DNA of 34,056 bases, taken from JBBIGV01 sp037447335 (GTDB lineage Bacteria > Bacteroidota > Ignavibacteria > Ignavibacteriales > Ignavibacteriaceae). How positions within the stretch are numbered: position 1 is the stretch's first letter; every line of letters starts with the position of its first letter. The notes beneath the pieces are model-generated. The model worked only from the letters and a program-made list of their open reading frames with translations. It searched no databases and had not been told where the DNA came from. Shown here one piece after another: positions 1 through 7,917 of the stretch. The stretch covers positions 1 to 34,056 of the forward strand of contig JBBIGV010000031.1 of NCBI GenBank assembly GCA_037447335.1, written 5' to 3'. A program made the translations under genes and the position numbers.

Positions 1-577
1 GTTTTTTCTAATGGCGGTCATTAGAACTTTTTCTCTATTGAACAATCTGGGATTAATTTTTCTGTATGACTGTGTAAATTTTTATGGAGAACTGATTGCG
101 GGTATGATAATGTTATGCAGGCGAACAAACCGAAAATCAATAATGATCTCACTATTTACTCTCAATTTAATTCCGGGACGAGTCTGGTTTTCAAACCAAT
201 ATTTACTAATATGAACTTCCCCCTCAGAGAGATATGTCCGGGGCGAGTTATAAATACTAAACCTAACTTAGTTGTTTGTTTCTAAATTATCAAAAAGATT
301 GACAGATAACCATTAACATAGGGACTAATTCCCCGTGTTAATCAGAACAAATAACTTAATGTATAACTGCTTTAACATCTTTTTATCTTTAGCGGTCAAT
401 TTGAGTTAGTAAAATTATATGGACGATTTTTTTAGACTGTTTCTATCGAACCAGCAGAAACCTATTTACAGAATTCAATTAAAAATTATATCAGTAAAGA
501 CACCATGCCCGCAATATTGCAATGCATTAATAGATAATACTCACATAAGATTTTGTCTGGCTGCTAAGTAAACGAAT
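1..577. other. gene-poor stretch at window start
   Basis: I see no convincing gene here. A 67-codon open frame at 11-214 on the plus strand has no recognisable domain or ribosome binding site. Two short hairpins are visible: CTAATG/CATTAG around a GCGGT loop at 8-24, followed by a T-rich stretch that could be the end of a terminator for a gene outside the window, and a 14-base palindrome TGGTTTTCAAACCA at 185-198. A larger imperfect hairpin at 313-341 is listed separately. The stretch may be intergenic DNA or a decayed gene. Confidence 0.5.
313..341. repeat. imperfect inverted repeat in non-coding DNA
   Basis: The arms TTAACA-TA-GGG and CCC-CG-TGTTAA pair over 11 positions, with one mismatch and one possible G-U pair, around a 7-base loop. 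It lies in the gene-poor stretch at the window start. No T-run follows it, so it is not an obvious terminator, and its role is unknown. Confidence 0.3.
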
Positions 578-1018
578 TCAATTTATCGGGGGTGGCTCAA
601 TGGGCAGCGTACCGCCGGATTTAACTATATCAACCGCTTGGGCAAAACGGCGTTGAAAAGCTGTTTCTGTCAGCCCTGTTGCCAGATTAGTTGATACTTT
701 TCTTTTAGTTACAACCGTAACCTTTGTAGATTGACTGGTAACAGGCTCAACCCAAACACCAACAAGACTTCCTTCGGAAACGAAATCGCGTCCGACAGTT
801 GTTAACATATAATTCTGATTTTTATGCTGTTCGATGGTTTCACATCTTTCCCATCTTAGCACGGTAATTGCAATATCCCAGGCTTGCTCAGCACTCACAT
901 TATATTGAGCAGAAGTGCCTTTGTCTTTGTCTTTGATTACATCACTCATTGTTGCACATCCGGAAATAATGAGGCTTATAGAAAGAACAGTCAAAAAAGA
1001 AAATAAATTTGTTTTCAA
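578..1018 (-). CDS. small predicted lipoprotein of unknown function
   Basis: A 146-residue protein starts with a hydrophobic signal segment (about residues 5-20) ending in the lipobox ISGC, so the mature protein should begin at Cys21 and be lipid-anchored. The remaining ~125 residues look like one compact alpha/beta domain, with 'SAEQAWDIAITVLRW' and a C-terminal 'FAQAVDIV' helix. I do not recognise the family. The start must be TTG: there is no ATG in frame and an in-frame TAA lies a few codons upstream. It sits 129 bp downstream of the broken symporter gene on the same strand, with a weak hairpin between them, so it is probably transcribed on its own. The lipoprotein call is firm and the function is open. 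Confidence 0.75.
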   Translation of the reverse strand: MKTNLFSFLTVLSISLIISGCATMSDVIKDKDKGTSAQYNVSAEQAWDIAITVLRWERCETIEQHKNQNYMLTTVGRDFVSEGSLVGVWVEPVTSQSTKVTVVTKRKVSTNLATGLTETAFQRRFAQAVDIVKSGGTLPIEPPPIN

Positions 1019-1056
1019 TGCTATCTCTTGTTAATTATTTGGTTAAGAATATTCCG

Positions 1057-1075
1057 AAAAGAACGGTGTTCTAAA
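1057..1075 (-). terminator. weak possible terminator downstream of the symporter pseudogene
   Basis: On the minus strand AGAAC-ACC-GTTCT forms a 5-bp stem followed by a short T-run. It lies about 75 bases after the symporter stop codon. The stem is short and A/T-rich apart from two G-C pairs, so this is only a candidate. Confidence 0.25.
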
Positions 1076-1147
1076 ATTTTTTGTGCCGCAAATAAAACAT
1101 AATATTATTTTTCTATATACGCTATCATAGCCTACATTAAACCGAAA

Positions 1148-2570
1148 TTATTTTTTCCTGCTAAGTGTAGTTCCGACAAGCAATGTAACGCTTACACCGA
1201 TTGCTATAAACCAGGTCCACGCAGCAAGTTTGAAAATTACTTCTGCAAACATTACCAGAATACCTGCGGTGAAGGCAATCATTGCATCTGAATGCTTTGC
1301 GCGTTTGACAAAAATTCCAAGCAAGAAAGTCCCAAGCAATCCGCCGAATGTAAAAGATGCATTGCTGAGAGCAATTTCGACAACTGCTTGTGTTGTTTCC
1401 ATAAAAAATAATGCGCTTACAACCAGCAATCCGCACCACATTACAGTAAACATTCTTGAAACAAATAAATTTTTCTTTTCATCGTGCTGATTTTTTCTGA
1501 ATGGCAGGTAAAGGTCCATCATCGTTGAGCTTGAAAGCGAACTCATAGAATCTGCAAGCGTTGACATTGCCGCAGCAAATAAGCCTGCAATAATAATTCC
1601 CGATACACCAGGCGGCAGCACATTAATAATAAACATGGGAAATATCTCATCGGCTTTAATATCTATCTTTCCGTAAAAAGCAAAAAGCATGATTCCAAGG
1701 ATAAGAAATACAGCGAACTGGATTATTATTATTACTCCGCTTCCTATTACAGCTTTTCTGCTTGCAGCAAGGTCTTTAGCAGTGAGCAGCCTTTGCACGA
1801 TAAGCTGATCGGTTCCATGTGAAGCCATTGAGAGAAAAGCGCCTCCTAATATTCCACCGGCTAAAGTATAAGGCTGCAAAAAGAATTCTTTAATTCCGTT
1901 TTCAAACCCGGGGTTAAAAACAGAGAGCTTATTAAATTCAGACGCCGTTTGAAAAACAGAATTCCATCCACCCGGCAAAAGATAAAGTATAAACGCTGCC
2001 GCAGTTAAAGCACCTCCGAGGTAAATGAACATCTGTATAACATCAACCCAGATAACACCCTTTACGCCGCTGGTATATGTGTAAACAAGCGATACCAAGC
2101 TATAATAAGAATAGCGAGAGGGTAGTCAATGCCAAGCAGCAGCTTGAGCGGTATTGCGGCAGCAAATAATCTTACCCCGTCAGCAGCCGTTCTGGTAAAT
2201 AGAAAAACAACGGACGCATACGATCGGATCTGTCCTCCGAATCTATTTTCAAGATACGAATAAGCTGTTTTTAACTCGCCCTGATAGTAAGCCGGCAGAA
2301 AAAAAAGCGCAACAGCAATTCTGCCGAGCAGGTATCCGAAAGTTAATTGCAGAAAATTAAGGTTTGTTAAATAAGCAAGACCGGGAATGGAGATAAAAGT
2401 AAGCGTACTTGTTTCGGCGGCAACAATTGAAAAACAAATTGCCCACCAGGGAACTTTATCCGAGCCTAAAAAATAATCTTTAACTGATTTTTGTTTTCCC
2501 CCGGATATGATTCCGAACAGGGCAACTCAGACCAGGTAAGCTGCAATAATTACATAGTCGAGAGGTTTAC
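1148..2570 (-). pseudogene. broken sodium:solute symporter (SSS family), 5' end displaced by an insertion
   Basis: The minus-strand frames join into one SSS-family transporter. The first part (2570 to about 2100) encodes 'LDYVIIAAYL', 'DYFLGSDKVPWW', 'AAETSTLTF' and 'RTAADGVRLFAAA'. The second part (2098 to 1148) encodes 'YTYTSGVKGVIWVDVIQMFIY', 'GTDQLIVQRLL' and 'AAAMSTLADSMSSLSS', all typical of SSS proteins with about 13 membrane helices. There are three lesions: an in-frame TGA at 2527-2529, where family sequence suggests Trp; a one-base deletion near 2098-2103, after which the frame changes; and loss of the normal start, because the cassette at 2571-3874 begins exactly at the fourth base after the GAT codon. 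Joining 3875 to 2570 gives GTG-GAT-GGT-AAA in frame, a plausible original start. Assembly error could explain one lesion but is unlikely to explain all three. The substrate cannot be told. Confidence 0.8.
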
Positions 2571-2705
2571 CGTTCCGCGGGCTTGCGCAGGCGGGCATTT
2601 CGGAGCGCTAACTTGTCCCCCTGCACAAAGGTACTTTCGCAGCAGAAATGCTTGAACTTGCACTGTCCGCCCGCTTGCCGCAAGCCCGATGTTATGGGCA
2701 TTAGC
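2571..2705 (-). other. attC-like folded recombination site at the cassette 3' end
   Basis: On the minus strand the outer arm GCTAATGCCCATAAC (2705-2691) pairs, apart from one base, with the start of the cassette (3875-3861) once circularised. Inside it CGGGCTTGCG (2687-2678 and the base before) pairs perfectly with CGCAAGCCCG (2587-2578), and a second stem GCGGGC/GCCCGC (2674-2669 with 2596-2591) continues it, separated by unequal bulges GCAA and CTG. A loop of about 70 bases closes the structure. The offset spacers (AT on one side, CGGAAC on the other) and the ~130-base length resemble long chromosomal attC sites. The sequence is more GC-rich than its surroundings. Confidence 0.6.
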
Positions 2706-2724
2706 ATTGTATTTATCTGTCCGT

Positions 2725-3830
2725 TCATACTTTCAGTAGTTGTCCTTTGTGTCCGCAAATTTCAAGAAGTCGTCTGGCATTTTTTATACACGATGTCGTG
2801 CTATGGGCTGTCTCAAGATAAAGATTATTGGATAGTTTTTTCGGGGCACGAAAATCTGTATCGTTTTGGTGTCGGGGCGTTGAATGAATTAAATAATTCC
2901 GAGAACCTGATGAAATTGGGACGATAGATTTAGTCAAGCTGCCGTTGTTAATTAGCCATTCTGCTGTCAGGATTAAAACTTCTTTTGACTTTTGAGTTTT
3001 GAATTTTTCATTGCCAATTGAAAACTCATAAACTTTTGTTTGCTGTCTCGTTTTGGCTGCCTTTTTACCAGCTTCTACCATTATTGAATTTTTCTTTTTA
3101 TAGTCCTCTGTCCCTTGTGAAGTGAAGTGAATTTGTTCAGGCAATCTGTCTTGTGAAGTTGTATTTAACAGGCGGTTTAAGGATTTCGTAATTATTCCTT
3201 TGTATTGAAAAATTACTCTTTTTGAAATTGACCCATCGTGAATTTGTTTTGCAAAAAATTTTATAAAGTCGTCCGATGGATTATTTAACTCTTTCTTCAT
3301 TATTTGCAAGACACTGTTGCTGATTTTTAGGTCAATGGCTTTGCCGAAAATCTCTCCTTCGTCAAAATTTCCTTTTCTGTATTTTTCAAGTTCAGTTATG
3401 TCTGCCTCTAATAAACTGGTTATGTTAAACTCCCAAAATGGCTTATCATCCATTTTGTTTTTTTGTTCAGAGTCGGTATAAAAGCGATAAATGATACCAT
3501 TTGTCAGGATTGCAAACTTTGCGCTTGTTGCATAAAAATAACGGTGTAGTTGATTGTCGTGGTCATTAAGATTTTCCCGCCAGTGTTTGCATTCAACAAG
3601 TATGATTGGTTTACTGTTCTTGATTATGCAATAGTCAATTTTTTCGCCCTTTTTATTCCGATGTCAGCGACAAATTCGGGAACAACTTCAAGCGGGTTGA
3701 AAATGTCATAGTCCAGTGCTACTATGAATGGCATAATGAAAGCAGTTTTTGTTGCTTCCTCTGTCTGAATCGTGTCTTTAAGTTTGGCTACTTTGTCGCC
3801 AAGTGCCTTTATTTGTTCTGCAAAGTCCAT
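2725..3830 (-). pseudogene. restriction-type nuclease (HsdR N-terminal-like), frameshifted cassette cargo
   Basis: The first 65 codons from ATG 3830 encode 'IQTEEATKTAFIMPFI' and 'VVPEFVADIG', the opening of stand-alone type I restriction subunit R-like proteins. The frame then stops, but the minus-one frame continues the family sequence without interruption to the stop at 2725: 'GEKIDYCIIKNSKPIILVECKHW'. Asp in KIDY and Glu-Cys-Lys at 3586-3594 fit a PD-(D/E)xK nuclease core. The shift lies in the T5 run at 3650-3654, where one base appears to be missing. The C-terminal ~70 residues ('NYLIHSTPRH', 'LYLETAHST', 'NARRLLEICG') form a conserved-looking domain I cannot name. The whole frame would give about 368 residues. 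The likely role was DNA degradation in defence. It is now broken, a sequencing error, or rescued by slippage. Confidence 0.7.
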
Positions 3831-3860
3831 AGTTGTTTATTTTATGTCCGTTGGTTTTTT

Positions 3861-3878
3861 GCTATTGCCCATAACATC
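3861..3878. repeat. right copy of the 18-bp terminal inverted repeat of the cassette
   Basis: Plus-strand GCTATTGCCCATAACATC here is the reverse complement of 2688-2705 except for one base (17 of 18 match; a core of 13 is perfect). The two copies face each other 1.16 kb apart and bracket only the nuclease gene. In the cassette reading, this copy contains the crossover junction between 3874 and 3875, and the left copy is the outer arm of the folded 3' site. Confidence 0.85.
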
Positions 3879-3882
3879 CACA

Positions 3883-4230
3883 TTATTCTTTCGAAAGTTC
3901 TTCGAAGGCTTCTTCAACACTTTCGCACACAGGCAGAACCCGGTCAAGCTGGGTTATCTTAATAAGAGAGTACACTTTTTCGGAGGGCGATGCAATACGC
4001 ATGCTGCCGCCGGTTGTATGTATGATGCGGTTAGCAACAAGTATTGAGCTAAGACCGGAACTATCGCAGGTTTCAACATCACTTAGGTCAATGATGAGCT
4101 TCTTTACCCCTTCAACCTTAAGCAATAAAGTGAATTCTCCTTTCACTAATCCCGAAATGTTGGAATCAAGTCTTTTCTCATTGAGCTTGAAAATGGTAAT
4201 GTCGTCAACTCTTTTTGTTTCGAAGTTCAT
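3883..4230 (-). CDS. STAS-domain anti-sigma factor antagonist (SpoIIAA-like)
   Basis: This 115-residue protein is a single STAS domain. The phosphorylation-site motif is 'CDSSGL' at residues 55-60, with Ser57/Ser58 where SpoIIAA and RsbV carry the regulatory serine. Length and layout match stand-alone antagonists. In the known family the unphosphorylated form binds an anti-sigma kinase and frees a sigma factor, and phosphorylation switches it off. No kinase or phosphatase partner is encoded in this window, so the partner must lie elsewhere. Before the cassette arrived, the stop codon TAA probably lay only a base or so from the GTG start of the symporter gene, which suggests the two were once cotranscribed. 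The start is ATG 4230. Confidence 0.88.
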   Translation of the reverse strand: MNFETKRVDDITIFKLNEKRLDSNISGLVKGEFTLLLKVEGVKKLIIDLSDVETCDSSGLSSILVANRIIHTTGGSMRIASPSEKVYSLIKITQLDRVLPVCESVEEAFEELSKE

Positions 4231-4316
4231 TCTTTATTCCGTTATGTGGTTTAATAGAAGCTGCGGAAAAATACTGATTAAGAATTAACAAATAGCAGCT
4301 AAAAAGAACAGATTTC

Positions 4317-4841
4317 TTAAAACATTCTGAGGCAATTTAACAAATTTTTGTAAGAAATCTCGCCGCTCTCATCTTTTACCTGTATGTTATAATATTTGTC
4401 GGAACCCTTCTTCTCAAATCCGATCCTTATTGGTGCGCTGATTGTATTTGCGATAAAACTGTAGAACAGGTTTTCACCACGGTTAAGGTCAATAACAACA
4501 TGGTAATCCATTTGTCTCAGTCTCTCCTGCAATTTTTTTGAAGGCAGACCAACCTGACTTTCATCATCAATTCCATGTTCATGAACTTTTACTTTGAATT
4601 TTGCAGGAAGTAAACTTACACGGTAATCGTACGTCATCACATAAATCTGTTTTTTGTATTCATCCAAAAAATTCAGCACTTCGAGCGCATGATTAAAGTC
4701 GTGCTCTTCAGACGGCATAAGAACAAGAAACGTGAACGAATTTTTAAAGAATGATGTAAAATCTTTCTTTTCGCTTAAACGATGCTTAAGCCTGTTATTA
4801 ATTATTAAGGATGCTATTTTCTTTTTAATGCTTGTAATCAT
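4317..4841 (-). CDS. uncharacterised protein resembling a shortened glycosyltransferase family 9 domain
   Basis: This 174-residue soluble protein has a basic N-terminal 30 residues, then 'FLVLMPSEEHDFNHALEVLNFL', 'YHVVIDLNRGENLFYSFIANTISAPIRIGF' and a 'YYNIQV' strand. The pattern 'vDLn...  ...APiRiGf..kg...yyN' recalls the N-terminal half of ADP-heptose:LPS heptosyltransferases (GT9), but the second Rossmann domain is absent, so it may have lost or changed catalytic function. Its ATG overlaps the ligA stop by 4 bases (ATGA), showing translational coupling in the operon RodZ-like protein-ligA-this gene. There are no membrane segments. The family assignment is tentative; existence of the gene is firm. 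Confidence 0.7.
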   Translation of the reverse strand: MITSIKKKIASLIINNRLKHRLSEKKDFTSFFKNSFTFLVLMPSEEHDFNHALEVLNFLDEYKKQIYVMTYDYRVSLLPAKFKVKVHEHGIDDESQVGLPSKKLQERLRQMDYHVVIDLNRGENLFYSFIANTISAPIRIGFEKKGSDKYYNIQVKDESGEISYKNLLNCLRMF

Positions 4842-6868
4842 AATGATTCGTTTTCTTCCAGCAGGCGGAGAAATTCCTCTTCATTTAGCACAGTAATACC
4901 GAGCGTTTCTGCTTTTTTTAATTTTGAACCGGCACTTTCGCCGGCGATAACATAATCCGTTTTTTTACTTACAGACGAAGTAACCTTCCCGCCAAGATTA
5001 ATAATTCTTTCGCCGGCTTCTTCCCTTGAAAAAGAAGCAAGCGTTCCGGTTAATACAAAAGTTTTATTTGTAAAGAAATTCTGTTTTGCTTTCTTTATTT
5101 CTGACTTAAAGTTCAAGCCATGTTTTTTTAGTCTTTCAATTGCGTGCAGATTGCCATCGTTCGAAAAAAATTTAATAATACTTTTACTTATGCTGGGACC
5201 TATTTCATGCACTGAAGAAATTTCTTCTTCACCTGCTTTTATCAGGTTATCAATTGATGCGAAATGATCGGCAAGTTTTTTTGCCGCACCGGCTCCAACA
5301 TACCTTATCCCGAGTGCAAACAACACTTTTGAAAACGGCTGCTTCTTGCTGCTTTCAATTGCATTAAGAAGGTTGGCAACACTTTTTTCACCAAGCCTTT
5401 CAATTTTAATCAAATCTGCCTTATGCTCTTTCAGATCATAAATATCGGGGTATATTTTCAGGAATCCTTTTTCAACAAATAAATTTATCAATGCCTCGCC
5501 AAGTCCTTCAATATCCATTGCACCTCTCGATGCAAAATGTTCGAGCCTGCCCCTGATTTGCGCAGGGCATTCAGTATTCTCGCAATAATATGCCACCTCA
5601 CCTTCAGGCTTGAACAGCGCTGTACCGCATTCAGGACATTTTGACGGCGGTGCAGCGGGTTTGCTTTTGGGGCTGCGCGCATCCGAGATCACCGAAACAA
5701 CTTTTGGTATAACATCACCGCCTTTTTCTATTACAACCATGTCAACCTCACGAATATCCTTGCGCTGTATCTCATCAAAATTATGCAACGTTGCACGGCT
5801 TATAGTGGAACCTGCAAGGAATATGGGCTTAAGCTCTGCAACAGGAGTTAAAGCGCCTGTTCTTCCAACCTGCCAGGTAATTTTTTCAAGTACAGTATTT
5901 ACCTGCTTCGCTTTAAACTTGAATGCGACAGCCCATCGTGGTGATTTGGCAATGCTTCCAAGGATTTTCTGCTGCCTTATGGAGTTAACCTTAACTACTG
6001 CGCCGTCAACTTCATAATCGAGCTGATCGCGTATTTTTTCCATTTGCGTGCAAACATCGAGAACTTCTTTTATGTTCTTACATAATTTTGATTCGGGGTT
6101 AACGGGAAAACTAAGCTTTTTGAGCACCTGAAGATTTTCGAAATGAGTATCAAAATCATCTTCAACACTTATCAGCGAATAGCAAAAGATATTGAGTCTT
6201 CTCTTCGCAACAAGTTTTGGGTCTTGCATTTTTAATGTTCCGGCAGCAGAATTTCGCGGGTTGGCAAAGAGTTTTTCACCCTGTTTTTCTCTTTCTTCGT
6301 TCAATTTTGTGAAATCGTTTAAAGTCATGAAAATTTCGCCGCGCACTTCAAAATCATTTAAGAGATAATGAATTGATTTGGGTTTATTGATCTTCAGTGG
6401 CACGGATTTAATAGTTTTAACATTAGCTGTGATTTCTTCACCCACGATACCATCGCCGCGGGTAGCAGCAGATTTAAGATTTCCGTTTACATAATTAAGA
6501 CTTACAGATGCGCCGTCAATTTTCAACTCAACAACGTACTCAACTTTTTCACCTGCCGGCAAACCTTCACGCACACGTCTGTCGAAATCAAAAAGCTCCT
6601 CCTGACTGTAAGAGTTAGATAAACTTAACATCGGAACTTTATGAGAAACAGGTTTGAATTCTTTAGTGAGGTCTTTTCCGACTCTTTGAGTTGGTGAATC
6701 AGGAGTAATCAGATCAGGGTTTTCTGTTTCAAGAGTTTCAAGCTCTTTCATCAGCATATCATATTCAAAATCGCTTATCAAAGGCTGGGCAAGCACGTAA
6801 TAATTATAGTCGTGCTGTCTTATTAATTCCCTTAATTCTTCAATGCGTTTTAAAGCGCTTTGCGACAT
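4838..6868 (-). CDS. ligA: NAD+-dependent DNA ligase
   Basis: This full-length 676-residue LigA seals nicks in duplex DNA using NAD+, in replication and repair. The adenylation motif 'ELKIDGA' puts the nucleophilic lysine at Lys116. The N-terminal Ia domain includes 'YNYYVLAQPLISDFEYD' and 'DSPTQRVG'. The OB fold follows 'EKGGDVIPKV'. The zinc finger uses Cys411, Cys414, Cys429 and Cys434. Helix-hairpin-helix repeats run to about residue 585, and a C-terminal BRCT domain starts near 'KTFVLTGTLASFSREEAGERI'. The start ATG 6868 lies 3 bases after the RodZ-like gene stop, and its end overlaps the next gene by 4 bases. All key residues are present and nothing is unusual. Confidence 0.98.
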   Translation of the reverse strand: MSQSALKRIEELRELIRQHDYNYYVLAQPLISDFEYDMLMKELETLETENPDLITPDSPTQRVGKDLTKEFKPVSHKVPMLSLSNSYSQEELFDFDRRVREGLPAGEKVEYVVELKIDGASVSLNYVNGNLKSAATRGDGIVGEEITANVKTIKSVPLKINKPKSIHYLLNDFEVRGEIFMTLNDFTKLNEEREKQGEKLFANPRNSAAGTLKMQDPKLVAKRRLNIFCYSLISVEDDFDTHFENLQVLKKLSFPVNPESKLCKNIKEVLDVCTQMEKIRDQLDYEVDGAVVKVNSIRQQKILGSIAKSPRWAVAFKFKAKQVNTVLEKITWQVGRTGALTPVAELKPIFLAGSTISRATLHNFDEIQRKDIREVDMVVIEKGGDVIPKVVSVISDARSPKSKPAAPPSKCPECGTALFKPEGEVAYYCENTECPAQIRGRLEHFASRGAMDIEGLGEALINLFVEKGFLKIYPDIYDLKEHKADLIKIERLGEKSVANLLNAIESSKKQPFSKVLFALGIRYVGAGAAKKLADHFASIDNLIKAGEEEISSVHEIGPSISKSIIKFFSNDGNLHAIERLKKHGLNFKSEIKKAKQNFFTNKTFVLTGTLASFSREEAGERIINLGGKVTSSVSKKTDYVIAGESAGSKLKKAETLGITVLNEEEFLRLLEENESL

Positions 6869-6871
6869 TTC

Positions 6872-7735
6872 TCATTGCCCTACAGTTGGTGGACTGTTAA
6901 GGAATATTAATCCTTCACGGTTAATCTGAATATGAGAAACCGGAAAAGTTCTTGGTATGAATTCAAGCGGCTGATTATTGAGTGTAAGCGATATACCTCT
7001 TGATCTTCCGAAAGTAATTTTATAGTTATCTGAGGCTAAGATGGTTTTAGATGAATTAGGAAAAAGTGTAAACTCATTAACAGTTGTGTTATCAAGAATG
7101 ATCTTTACCCACGCCGTATCAGATGACCTTATTACGAGAGAGAGGCTGTCCCCGAACTCTGTTACAGAATCTTCAGACAGCGCTTCGGTTTGCACCGGTT
7201 CTTCGTAGTATCTGCGTGCATCCTCAACAATTTCTTCTATCGGTCTTTCCTTTACAATAATTTCAGGCTGACGGGTTGAAAACACAATTACCAACGCCAC
7301 AATAGCGATAACAGCAGCAACAATTCCGAACATTACCAGCTTTTTTTTCTTTTCAGAAGTGTGGTGGTCTTCCCGCTGTTCCGACATTACAGTTGCATCA
7401 AAAGCTTTTACGGAAGTCTTTTTTGACTGTCGTGAAACTTTCGGCTTTTCTTCAGCTATTACTTCTGATTTTTCTTCTTCCCTCACATCCTCGATAGGTT
7501 TGCCTTCTTTTGCGGCTTCAAATTTTTTCAGAGTAAGATCCGGATCAAGACCAACGTTGGAAGCATATTGTTTGACGAAAGCTCTTATATATAATTCCGG
7601 AAGGAATGAAAAATCTCCGTTTTCAATTGATTGAAGAAATTTAAGATCTATGCGTGTTTTAATTGCAATTTGCTGCAGGGTTACACCTGCTTTTTCTCTC
7701 TCATTTTTTAAATATTGTGAAAATACATCCAGCAT
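6872..7735 (-). CDS. RodZ-like membrane protein with cytoplasmic helix-turn-helix
   Basis: This 287-residue protein has the RodZ layout. A cytoplasmic HTH of the HTH_25 type spans about residues 5-70 ('LKNEREKAGVTLQQIAIKTRIDLKFL', 'IRAFVKQYASNVGLDPD'). A charged linker follows, then a single membrane helix at about 132-153 after a KKKK anchor. The periplasmic C-terminal domain (about 195-280) resembles DUF4115. RodZ proteins link MreB to the cell-wall elongation machinery, but no mre genes are in this window, so the role is inferred from architecture. It is the first gene of the operon with ligA, and a promoter-like site lies 46-77 bases upstream. The start ATG 7735 is supported by the immediate HTH homology. 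Confidence 0.85.
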   Translation of the reverse strand: MLDVFSQYLKNEREKAGVTLQQIAIKTRIDLKFLQSIENGDFSFLPELYIRAFVKQYASNVGLDPDLTLKKFEAAKEGKPIEDVREEEKSEVIAEEKPKVSRQSKKTSVKAFDATVMSEQREDHHTSEKKKKLVMFGIVAAVIAIVALVIVFSTRQPEIIVKERPIEEIVEDARRYYEEPVQTEALSEDSVTEFGDSLSLVIRSSDTAWVKIILDNTTVNEFTLFPNSSKTILASDNYKITFGRSRGISLTLNNQPLEFIPRTFPVSHIQINREGLIFLNSPPTVGQ

Positions 7736-7780
7736 AACCGAAAAAATCCAATTACATTAGTGAAGAAGAATATTATTATT

Positions 7781-7812
7781 TAAATATAAGAATGTTTAGC
7801 AAGCATGTTCAA
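7781..7812 (-). promoter_or_regulatory. candidate Bacteroidota-type promoter for the RodZ-like gene/ligA operon
   Basis: On the minus strand TTG (7812-7810) is followed after exactly 21 bases by TATATTTA (7788-7781), a 7-of-8 match to the TAnnTTTG -7 element known from Bacteroidetes, with the expected 19-21 base spacing. It stands about 46 bases before the start codon in the 182-bp gap after rsmB, which is otherwise empty. The motif is AT-rich and the region is too, so chance occurrence is possible. Confidence 0.4.
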
Positions 7813-7917
7813 GTTTCAGATACTGTCAGGTAACACGATAATAAGCTTGTAATACCAAAGGTTCAGAATGAGTGCAGAAAAGTATAACTGCTTATTATCC
7901 TACTTAATTAAAAAATT

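Larger units (their letters stand above)
2571..3874 (-). mobile_element. solitary integron-like gene cassette (no integrase nearby)
   Basis: Read on the minus strand, this 1304-bp segment begins TTATGGGCAATAGC immediately after a chromosomal G. It carries one gene in the same direction and ends in a long imperfect hairpin closing with GGAACG, after which the host gene resumes. Circularising it would create GAACG-TTATGGGC, whose right arm GTTATGGGCA is the exact complement of TGCCCATAAC on the far side of the hairpin. That is the attC layout: outer arms, offset inner arms, unpaired spacers, and crossover after a G. It has no transposase, no target duplication and no integrase. The host gene at the 3' junction is a pseudogene. 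An integron-cassette origin is inferred from structure alone, and an unknown transposon-like element remains possible. Confidence 0.6.

Noticed and set aside
11..214. 67-codon open frame on the plus strand near the window start
   Set aside because: It has no domain, no ribosome binding site and no coding-like composition, and short open frames are common in AT-rich DNA.
2571..3874. Insertion sequence or MITE explanation for the bracketed segment
   Set aside because: No transposase is encoded, no target duplication is seen, and the inverted repeat is part of a larger folded site present on one side only.
5610..6017. Plus-strand open frame inside ligA
   Set aside because: It lies wholly within the intact ligA gene on the other strand and shows no family motif.
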